Shown here: positions 1 through 5,207 of the stretch, one piece after another
How positions within the stretch are numbered: position 1 is the first letter of the stretch
Layout of the letters: every line of letters begins with the position of its first letter
Program-made: the position numbers and the translations under genes
The notes under the pieces: generated by a model
The model's database searches: none
What the model was told of the DNA's origin: nothing
Seen by the model: only the letters and a program-made list of their open reading frames with translations
Assembly: GCA_021205585.1 (NCBI GenBank)
Contig: JAJPXI010000196.1
Location: 1 to 5,207, forward strand
DNA: 5,207 nucleotides
Reading direction: 5' to 3'
Origin: Oscillospiraceae bacterium
Lineage (GTDB): Bacteria; Bacillota; Clostridia; Oscillospirales; Oscillospiraceae

Positions 1-987
1 CCCCTGGAGGGCGGACAGGGCCGCATGGTAGACCGCGTCAAAGATGTGCCGCTCGGAGACGAATTTCACCTCGCTCTTTGTGGGGTGGACATTCACGTCC
101 ACGGCGGAGAGCTTTGTGGAGATGTGCAGCACGCAGCCGGGGAATTTGCCCACCATCTTCTGGTTGGCGTAGGCCTGCTCCAGGGCCGCCGTCAGGGTCT
201 GGGACTTGATCCAGCGGCCGTTGACGAAAAAGAACTGGCTGGCCCGGGTGCCCCGGCAGCACACGGGCATACTGACAAATCCGGACACCGACACCTCCCC
301 CTCCCCGCTGCCTTTGGCGGGGAGAAAGCCCAGGGCCATGTCCCGGCCCAGCACGCTGTAAAGGGCGGAGCGCAGCTGGCCGTCCCCCGGGGTGCGCAGA
401 TCCGCCCTGCCGTCCCGCAGGAAAGTAATCGCGATTTCCGGGTGGGCCAGGGCCTCCCGCTGAACCACCGACATGACGGCGGCCCCCTCGGCGCTGTCCC
501 GCCGGAGGAATTTCAGCCGGGCGGGGGTGTTGAAGAACAGATCCCGGACAAGCATGGTGGTTCCGGCGGGGCAGCCGCTGTCCTCCCGCCCGGTGACAGC
601 GCCCCCCTCCAGGCTCAGGGCCACGCCCAGGGGCGCGTCCTGGGTGCGGGTCAGCAGCTCCACCCGGGACACGGCGGCGATGGCCGCCAGGGCCTCCCCC
701 CGGAAGCCAAGGGTGCCGATGGCCTCCAGGTCGTACTCGGTGCGCAGCTTGCTGGTGGCATGGCGCAGGAAGGCCAGCTCCGCCTCGTCAGAGGCGATGC
801 CGCAGCCGTCGTCGGTGACGCGGATGAGTTCCATCCCGCCCCGGCGGATCTCCACCGTGACGGAGGACGCGCCGGCGTCCACGGCGTTTTCCAGCAGCTC
901 CTTGACCACGCTGGCCGGGCGCTCTACCACCTCCCCGGCGGCGATCAAATCGGCCACATGGGGGTCTAATTGTTGAATATGGGCCAT
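1..987 (-). CDS. mutL: DNA mismatch repair protein MutL, N-terminal ATPase half (partial, cut by left window edge)
   Basis: MutL couples mismatch recognition by MutS to strand incision and removal. The frame runs 329 codons without a stop from the ATG at 987 to the window edge, so the 3' half is missing. The GHKL ATPase motifs are all present: ELLENAVDAG at residues 30-39 (catalytic Glu30, Mg-binding Asn34), DDGCGI at 59-64, GFRGEAL at 94-100 and GTT at 142-144. DLFFNTPAR at 149-157 is also typical of MutL. The second (S5-like) domain shows FFFVNGR at 252-258 and VDVNVHPTKSEVKF at 296-309, with the conserved ATP-contacting Lys304. The start is supported by the family N-terminus (IAAGEVVERPASVVKE at 15-30) and a well-placed Shine-Dalgarno. 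Motif II reads DD where E. coli has DN. The C-terminal dimerisation domain, with a likely DQHA(X)2E(X)4E endonuclease site, would lie outside, so endonuclease activity cannot be judged. It is the third gene of the apparent operon, 19 bases after mutS. Confidence 0.97.
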   Translation of the reverse strand, partial: MAHIQQLDPHVADLIAAGEVVERPASVVKELLENAVDAGASSVTVEIRRGGMELIRVTDDGCGIASDEAELAFLRHATSKLRTEYDLEAIGTLGFRGEALAAIAAVSRVELLTRTQDAPLGVALSLEGGAVTGREDSGCPAGTTMLVRDLFFNTPARLKFLRRDSAEGAAVMSVVQREALAHPEIAITFLRDGRADLRTPGDGQLRSALYSVLGRDMALGFLPAKGSGEGEVSVSGFVSMPVCCRGTRASQFFFVNGRWIKSQTLTAALEQAYANQKMVGKFPGCVLHISTKLSAVDVNVHPTKSEVKFVSERHIFDAVYHAALSALQG

Positions 988-992
988 GGGAG

Positions 993-1000
993 TCTCCTTT
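993..1000 (-). promoter_or_regulatory. Shine-Dalgarno site of mutL
   Basis: On the minus strand the sequence AAAGGAGA lies in the 19-base gap between the mutS stop (TGA at 1009-1007) and the mutL ATG (987-985). The GGAG core ends 6 bases before the start codon. This fixes the mutL start. The gap is too short for a separate promoter or terminator, so mutL is most simply read from the same transcript as mutS. Confidence 0.85.
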
Positions 1001-1006
1001 TTCGGT

Positions 1007-3604
1007 TCAGGCCTCGTCCGTGTTTTCCAGCTGGGCCTTCCACTGATAGAGCAAATTCAGCGCCTCGATGGGGGTCTGGGTTTCCCCGCTGCCGCGGCGC
1101 TGGGCGGCGGCGATCGGGGCGGCCTGGGCGTCCTCCGCGGGCGGGGCTGCCTCCGTCCGGGGGAGCTGGGGGATCCAGCCCTGGGCGGACAGCTCCTGTA
1201 AGATTTCCCTGGCCCGGTCGATGACCTGCTCCGGCACCCCGGCCAGCTGGGCCACCTCGATACCGTAGCTGGCCTGGGCCCCGCCGGGGACGATTTTCCG
1301 CAGGAAAACGATGTCCTTTTCCCGCTTTTTCGCGGAGATATTGTAATTTTTTACCCCCGGCAGCTGCCCCTCCAGAGCGGTCAGCTCGTGGTAGTGGGTG
1401 GCGAACAGGGTCTTGCAGCCCAGCCGCTCCCGGTCGGCGCAGTATTCCAGCACGGCCCTGGCGATGGCCATGCCGTCGTAGGTGGAGGTGCCCCGGCCTA
1501 TTTCGTCTAAAATCAGTAGGCTGCGGGGGGTGGCGTGTTTGAGCAGCTGGGCCACCTCGTTCATCTCCACCATAAAGGTGGAGGCCCCGGCGGCCAGGTT
1601 GTCCGACGCGCCGATGCGGGTGAACACCCGGTCGATGACGCCGATATGGGCGCTTTTGGCCGGGACGAAGGAGCCGACCTGGGCCATCAGGGCGATGAGG
1701 GCCACCTGGCGCATATAGGTGGACTTGCCCGCCATGTTGGGGCCGGTGATGATGGCCAGCAGGTTGTCCTCCCCGTCCATCACCGTGTCGTTGGGGACGA
1801 ACAGGGCATCGCTCAGCATTTGCTCCACAACCGGGTGGCGGCCGTCTGTAATCTCCAGTCGGTCGGACAAATCCACCTGGGGGCGGCAGTAGCGGTTGGC
1901 GCTGGCGGTGAGGGCAAAGGACAGCAGCACGTCCACCTGCCCCACGGCGGCGGCGGTGCGCTGAATCTGCCCGGCCTGCTTGCCGGCCGCCTCCCGCAGC
2001 TGGCAGAACAGCTGGTACTCCAGGGCGGTCAGCCGGTCCTGGGCGGAGAGAATCTCCTGCTCCAAATCCTTCAATTCCTGGGTGATGAACCGCTCGCAGT
2101 TGACTAAAGTCTGCTTGCGGATGTAGTCCTCCGGCACCAGGGAGTAGTTGGCCTTGGACACCTCGATGTAGTAGCCGAATACCTTGTTGAAGCCCACCTT
2201 CAGGTTTTTAATGCCGGTGCGCTCCCGCTCCCTGGCCTCAATGGAGGCCACCATGCTCTTCCCGTCGGTCTGGATGTGGCGCAGACGGTCGGCCTCCTTG
2301 TCCCAGCCGGGGCGGATGATGCCGCCCTCCCGGACGCCCAGAGGCGGCTCGTCCACCAGGGCGGCGCTGAGCAGGGCCCGCAGGCCGGGCAGACTGTCAA
2401 TCTGTCCGGCCAGGGCTTGCAGCAGGGGGCTTTTCGCCTGCTCCAGTTGCTTCTGTACGGCGGGCAGGGCCTCCAGCCCCCTGGCCAGGGCCGCCAGGTC
2501 CCGGCCTCCGGCGCTGCCGTAGACGATGCGGCCAATGAGCCGCTCCAAATCGGTGACGTCCCGCAGGCACAGGGATAACTCCTCCCGGCCAATGGCATTC
2601 CCCACCAGCTCCTCCACCGCGTCCAGGCGGCGGTTGATCAATTCCGGGGACAGCAAAGGCCGCTCCAGCCAGGCGCGAATCAGCCGGCGGCCCATAGCGG
2701 TGCGGGTTTTGTCCAGCACCCACAGCAGGCTGCCCTTTTTCTCCCTGACGCGCAGGGTTTCGGTCAGTTCCAGATTGCTCCGGGCCACCGGGTCAAGCTC
2801 CATGTACTGGGAGTCCGCGCTGAGGCGCAGGGTAGAAATGTAAGAAAGGTCGGTTTTCTGCGTTTGATATAAGTAGGACAGCAGCGCCCCGGTGGCCCGC
2901 ACAGCCGCCTCCGGGGCGTCCTTCTGCCGGGAGGGGAACTGCTTGTCCACCAGGGCTTCGGCCTTTTCCCGGGAAAATCGCTCCTCCCCGCCCTGCTCGC
3001 AGCGGCATTCCAGCCTGGTTTGCAGATAGTCCAGCAGCGTCCCGTTTGCAAAGGCCCCGTCGGACAGCATGGCCTCCCTGGGGGAGAAGCGGCACAGCTC
3101 GTTGATCAGATGCCCCGTCAGCTCCGGGCCGTCATAGGCGGCGGCGAAGCACTCCCCGGTGGAGATGTCACAGAAGCTCAGGCCCCCCTGCCCGTCCTCC
3201 AGGTAGACGGCGCAGATATAATTGTTGCGCCCCTCGTCCAGCATGGTTTCGTCGATGACCGTGCCGGGGGTGACGATGTGGGTCAGCTCCCGCTCCACCA
3301 GGCCCTTGGCCAGGGCCGGATCCTCCATCTGCTCGCAGATGCCCACCTTGTACCCCTTGGCGATCAGCCGGGACAGGTAGGCCTGCACCGAATGGTAGGG
3401 CACGCCGCACATGGGCACCCGCTCCCCCTCCGGCTTGTTCCGATCCCGGGTGGTCAGGGTCAAGTCCAGCTCGCGGGCGGCGATTTTGGCGTCCTCGTTG
3501 AACATCTCATAAAAATCCCCCAGACGGAAAAACAGCAGGCAGTCCGGGTTTTCCTGCTTCATCTGGTGATACTGCTTCATCATGGGGGTCATGGCTTCTG
3601 GCAT
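1007..3604 (-). CDS. mutS: DNA mismatch repair protein MutS (complete, 865 aa)
   Basis: MutS binds mispaired and short looped-out bases as a dimer, closes as an ATP-dependent sliding clamp and recruits MutL. Length is normal for the MutS1 family. The N-terminal mismatch-binding domain carries the Phe-X-Glu wedge in RLGDFYEMF (Phe31, Glu33). The connector follows at roughly 125-250. The lever begins near 265 (YMELDPVARSNLEL at 267-280), and the clamp contains KVGFNKVFGYYIEVSKAN at 469-486. The ABC-type ATPase has TDGRHPVVE at 586-594, Walker A GPNMAGKST at 621-629 (Lys627), the ASDNLAAGASTF segment at 666-677, Walker B LLILDEIGRGTST at 696-708 (Asp700, Glu701) and the switch region ATHYHE at 735-740. 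An Ala/Pro/Gln-rich linker (about 812-840) leads to the C-terminal helical motif TPIEALNLLYQWK at 844-856. The first ATG at 3604 is chosen because AGGAGG sits 7 bases upstream. A second ATG at 3592 (residue 5) is badly spaced from that site. The start overlaps the end of miaB by 16 bases, suggesting translational coupling. Confidence 0.98.
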   Translation of the reverse strand: MPEAMTPMMKQYHQMKQENPDCLLFFRLGDFYEMFNEDAKIAARELDLTLTTRDRNKPEGERVPMCGVPYHSVQAYLSRLIAKGYKVGICEQMEDPALAKGLVERELTHIVTPGTVIDETMLDEGRNNYICAVYLEDGQGGLSFCDISTGECFAAAYDGPELTGHLINELCRFSPREAMLSDGAFANGTLLDYLQTRLECRCEQGGEERFSREKAEALVDKQFPSRQKDAPEAAVRATGALLSYLYQTQKTDLSYISTLRLSADSQYMELDPVARSNLELTETLRVREKKGSLLWVLDKTRTAMGRRLIRAWLERPLLSPELINRRLDAVEELVGNAIGREELSLCLRDVTDLERLIGRIVYGSAGGRDLAALARGLEALPAVQKQLEQAKSPLLQALAGQIDSLPGLRALLSAALVDEPPLGVREGGIIRPGWDKEADRLRHIQTDGKSMVASIEARERERTGIKNLKVGFNKVFGYYIEVSKANYSLVPEDYIRKQTLVNCERFITQELKDLEQEILSAQDRLTALEYQLFCQLREAAGKQAGQIQRTAAAVGQVDVLLSFALTASANRYCRPQVDLSDRLEITDGRHPVVEQMLSDALFVPNDTVMDGEDNLLAIITGPNMAGKSTYMRQVALIALMAQVGSFVPAKSAHIGVIDRVFTRIGASDNLAAGASTFMVEMNEVAQLLKHATPRSLLILDEIGRGTSTYDGMAIARAVLEYCADRERLGCKTLFATHYHELTALEGQLPGVKNYNISAKKREKDIVFLRKIVPGGAQASYGIEVAQLAGVPEQVIDRAREILQELSAQGWIPQLPRTEAAPPAEDAQAAPIAAAQRRGSGETQTPIEALNLLYQWKAQLENTDEA

Positions 3605-5025
3605 AGGGGTTCCTCCTCGCTCGGCCTGCCGAACAGGGCCCAGGTGGTGGCGCCGGTGATGGTCAGGGGGACGAACCGCCCCACCAGCTCCTTCCCGCCG
3701 TTCAAATGCACCAGGCGGTTGCCGGGGGTGCGGGCGGTCAGGTTGTTCCGGGGATCCCTGCCCTCCCCGTCCACCAGGCAGCGCAGGGTTTTGCCGATGT
3801 AGCCATGGTGTTTGCGGCTGGAAATCTCATTTTGCGCCTGGAGCAGGCGCTGGAAATTGGCTTTTTTCTCCTCCATGGGCAGCGGGTCGGGCATGGAGGC
3901 CGCCGGGGTGCCCTGGCGGGGGGAGTAGATAAAGGTAAACAGGGCGTCGAACTCCACCTGGGAGATGAGGGCCAGGGTGTCCTCAAACTCGGCGGTGGTC
4001 TCTCCGGGGAAGCCCACGATGACGTCGGAGGTCAGCGCCAGGTTGGGAATCCGGGCGCGCAGGGCGGCCACCTTGTCCAGATATTCCCGGCTGGTGTACC
4101 CCCGGTTCATGGCGTTCAGCACCCGGTCGTTCCCCGCCTGGAAGGGCAGGTGGAGGGCGGGGGCCACCTTGGCGCAGCGGGCCATGGTATCAAACAGCCG
4201 CTCGGTGGCATCCTTGGGGTGGGAGGTCATAAAGCGAATCCAGAACTCCCCCTCCACTGCGTTAATCTGCTCCAGAAGCCAGGCGAAATCCACGGCCTCC
4301 GGCAAATCCTTCCCGTAGGAGTTCACATTCTGCCCCAGCAGGGTAATCTCCCGCACGCCCTGGGCGGCCAGCTGCTCCACCTCCCGCAAAATGTCCTCCG
4401 GCCGGCGGGAGCGCTCCCGCCCCCGGACGTAGGGGACGATGCAGTAGGTGCAGAAATTGTTGCAGCCGTACATGATGGATACCCAGGCCTTCACGCCGCT
4501 CTCCCGAACCTGAGGGATGCCCTCGCAGACCGAGCCGGGCTCGTCCTCCACGTCGAACACCCGCACCCGGCGGGAGAGGGCCTGCCACAGCAGCTCCGGG
4601 AAGCGCCACAAGGCGTGGGGGCCGAACACCAGGTCCACATGGCGGTAGGTTTCCCGGACGCGCCGGGCCACCTGGGGCTGCTGCATCATGCATCCGCACA
4701 GGCAAATGATCTGGCTGGGGCGGCGGTGCTTGGTATGCACCAGCGCCCCCACGTTGCCGAACACCCGGTCCTCCGCGTGCTCCCGCACGGCGCAGGTGTT
4801 CAGCACGATCACGTCGGCCTCCTCCTCCCGCTGGGTGAACCGGTAGCCCATCTGCGCCAGCCAACCCCGCAGGCGCTCGGAGTCGGCCTCGTTCTGCTGG
4901 CAGCCGTAGGTGTCCACCAGAGCCAGGGGCTGCTTGCCCCTGGCGGCGTTATATTCGGAAATTTGATGGCAAAACTCCCGCTGGCGCTGGAGCGCCTGGG
5001 GGGAGATGGTGGTGGTCTGCTTCAA
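3589..5025 (-). CDS. miaB: tRNA-2-methylthio-N6-dimethylallyladenosine synthase MiaB (478 aa from a TTG start)
   Basis: MiaB is a radical-SAM methylthiotransferase. It turns N6-isopentenyladenosine at position 37 of tRNAs reading UNN codons into its 2-methylthio form, using two [4Fe-4S] clusters. Numbered from the TTG start, the N-terminal UPF0004 domain has its three cluster cysteines in DTYGCQQN (Cys42), NTCAVRE (Cys78) and CGCMMQ (Cys112). The radical-SAM domain has the CxxxCxxC triad in YGCNNFCTYC (Cys188, Cys192, Cys195), followed by PYVRGRERSR at 198-207, LLGQNVNSYG at 229-238 and DVIVGFPGET at 334-343. A C-terminal TRAM RNA-binding domain spans about 404-467. DTYGCQQN and NTCAVRE point to MiaB rather than RimO or MtaB. 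The frame is open back to a GTG at 5181 (530 aa), but the first 52 residues do not resemble the family. An ATG at 5091 lies within the -10 box of the predicted promoter. The TTG at 5025 has GGAGG 8 bases upstream and gives a length close to E. coli MiaB (474 aa). It is the first gene of the operon. Confidence 0.95.
   Translation of the reverse strand: MKQTTTISPQALQRQREFCHQISEYNAARGKQPLALVDTYGCQQNEADSERLRGWLAQMGYRFTQREEEADVIVLNTCAVREHAEDRVFGNVGALVHTKHRRPSQIICLCGCMMQQPQVARRVRETYRHVDLVFGPHALWRFPELLWQALSRRVRVFDVEDEPGSVCEGIPQVRESGVKAWVSIMYGCNNFCTYCIVPYVRGRERSRRPEDILREVEQLAAQGVREITLLGQNVNSYGKDLPEAVDFAWLLEQINAVEGEFWIRFMTSHPKDATERLFDTMARCAKVAPALHLPFQAGNDRVLNAMNRGYTSREYLDKVAALRARIPNLALTSDVIVGFPGETTAEFEDTLALISQVEFDALFTFIYSPRQGTPAASMPDPLPMEEKKANFQRLLQAQNEISSRKHHGYIGKTLRCLVDGEGRDPRNNLTARTPGNRLVHLNGGKELVGRFVPLTITGATTWALFGRPSEEEPLCQKP
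3612..3617 (-). promoter_or_regulatory. Shine-Dalgarno site of mutS, inside the miaB coding end
   Basis: A full AGGAGG lies 7 bases before the mutS ATG at 3604. It is embedded in the Glu-Glu-Glu codons (470-472) near the end of miaB. Its spacing favours the ATG at 3604 over the in-frame ATG at 3592, which overlaps the miaB stop as ATGA but would leave a 19-base gap to this site. Confidence 0.85.
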
Positions 5026-5032
5026 CGCCCGT

Positions 5033-5038
5033 CCCTCC
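5033..5038 (-). promoter_or_regulatory. Shine-Dalgarno site deciding the miaB TTG start
   Basis: GGAGGG on the minus strand is the only strong ribosome binding site near the beginning of MiaB homology. The GGAGG core ends 8 bases before the TTG at 5025-5023. No such site precedes the ATG at 5091. Its first G is also the last paired base of the leader hairpin. Confidence 0.7.
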
Positions 5039-5065
5039 GCGCCCGGCGGCCCGGAAAAGGGCGCG
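5038..5065 (-). promoter_or_regulatory. GC-rich hairpin in the miaB leader, abutting the ribosome binding site
   Basis: In the minus-strand transcript CGCGCCC (5065-5059) can pair perfectly with GGGCGCG (5044-5038), leaving a 14-base GC-rich loop. The 3' arm ends on the first base of the Shine-Dalgarno. The stem lies within the roughly 58-base leader predicted from the promoter. The pairing is visible directly. A role in tuning miaB translation is inference, since such short GC stems arise by chance in GC-rich DNA. It has no U-run, so it is not an intrinsic terminator. Confidence 0.4.
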
Positions 5066-5089
5066 CAAAGGGCGATTTTCTTCCCGTTC

Positions 5090-5118
5090 ATTGTACCACA
5101 AGCGCCGGCGAAAAACAA
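5090..5118 (-). promoter_or_regulatory. Predicted sigma-A-type promoter of the miaB-mutS-mutL operon (extended -10)
   Basis: On the minus strand TTGTTT (5118-5113, three of six matches to TTGACA) is followed after exactly 17 bases by TACAAT (5095-5090, five of six matches to TATAAT). The -10 is preceded by TGG, giving the extended -10 form TGnTACAAT, which would offset the weak -35. Transcription should begin about 6-8 bases downstream, near 5082-5084, giving a leader of about 58 bases before the miaB TTG. The spacer contains an 8-bp palindrome, CGCCGGCG (5103-5110), of unknown meaning. The surroundings are more AT-rich than the genes. The -10 box overlaps the ATG at 5091, so that ATG could not start translation of this transcript. 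Confidence 0.7.
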
Positions 5119-5167
5119 GCGGAGCAATTCAAAGGCATGGGAATCGATTTTGCCCCTCAATTTCCAA

Positions 5168-5207
5168 AGTAAACGCAACACCCGGCATTTGATATGTTGC
5201 GTTTACT
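5168..5207. repeat. Perfect 13-bp inverted repeat at the right edge, possible terminator of the upstream gene
   Basis: AGTAAACGCAACA (5168-5180) and TGTTGCGTTTACT (5195-5207) are exact reverse complements separated by 14 bases. The second arm ends on the last base of the window, so pairing could continue outside. Read on the minus strand, a stem-loop forms and is followed by TTTGGAAATTG, a weak U-tract. The position between an unseen upstream gene and the miaB promoter suits a transcription terminator, perhaps a bidirectional one. The stem has only five G/C pairs of thirteen and the U-tract is poor, so an operator for a dimeric regulator is an alternative. The repeat itself is certain; its function is not. 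Confidence 0.9.

Noticed and set aside
25..969. 314-codon open frame on the plus strand opposite mutL
   Set aside because: The minus strand encodes all MutL ATPase motifs across the same span. The antisense product is low-complexity and Gly/Ala/His-rich, as expected from GC-biased shadow frames.
3020..3802. 260-codon plus-strand frame spanning the mutS/miaB junction
   Set aside because: It overlaps two conserved genes in antisense, has no convincing ribosome binding site or domain, and its composition is that of other shadow frames.
5103..5110. 8-bp palindrome CGCCGGCG in the promoter spacer
   Set aside because: It could be an operator core, but an 8-bp all-G/C palindrome is common in GC-rich DNA and nothing else supports a binding site. 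It is noted only under the promoter.
3706..5172. 488-codon open frame on the plus strand opposite miaB
   Set aside because: It is antisense to a clearly conserved MiaB and its Gly/His/Gln/Val-rich translation matches no family I know. Strong G/C bias at third codon positions removes stops from antisense frames, which explains its length.
5026..5181. N-terminal 52-residue extension of MiaB from a GTG at 5181
   Set aside because: The GTG borders the inverted repeat, lacks a Shine-Dalgarno, and the extension covers a good promoter. The extension does not resemble MiaB proteins.
5168..5207. Inverted repeat as the end of a transposon or CRISPR repeat
   Set aside because: No transposase, target-site duplication or further repeat copies are visible in the window, and a single hairpin is not an array.

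Overview
The window looks like chromosomal DNA from a GC-rich member of the Clostridia, with the Oscillospiraceae/Ruminococcaceae (Flavonifractor-like gut anaerobes) as the best guess. The reasons are the MiaB-MutS-MutL gene order, strong purine-rich Shine-Dalgarno sites, a vegetative sigma-A-type promoter, Firmicutes-style protein motifs and heavy G/C use at third codon positions. The taxon is an inference from these traits, not from a database comparison.

Everything recognisable is on the minus strand, so the operon reads from right to left. At the far right (5168-5207) a perfect 13-bp inverted repeat may be a terminator for the gene upstream of the window. It is followed by a good extended -10 promoter (5118 to 5090), a short GC-rich leader with a hairpin beside the ribosome binding site, and then three genes: miaB (5025-3589, TTG start), mutS (3604-1007, overlapping miaB by 16 bases) and mutL (987 to beyond base 1, 19 bases after mutS). 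mutL is cut by the left edge. Only its N-terminal ATPase half (329 residues) is present, and it stays open to the edge.

MutS recognises mismatches and small loops. MutL is its ATP-driven partner, which in most bacteria outside the Escherichia group carries its own nicking endonuclease in the C-terminal half (not visible here). MiaB adds the methylthio group to isopentenyl-adenosine 37 of tRNAs that read UNN codons. Its apparent co-transcription with the repair genes fits the clostridial arrangement miaB-mutS-mutL-miaA, so miaA, which makes the MiaB substrate, may lie just beyond the left edge.

I see no mobile element, CRISPR array, tRNA or rRNA, and no sign of an undescribed system. This is a well-conserved housekeeping region. 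The points worth a second look are at the start of the operon: the promoter that rules out the longest miaB reading frame, the TTG start, the leader hairpin and the terminal inverted repeat.
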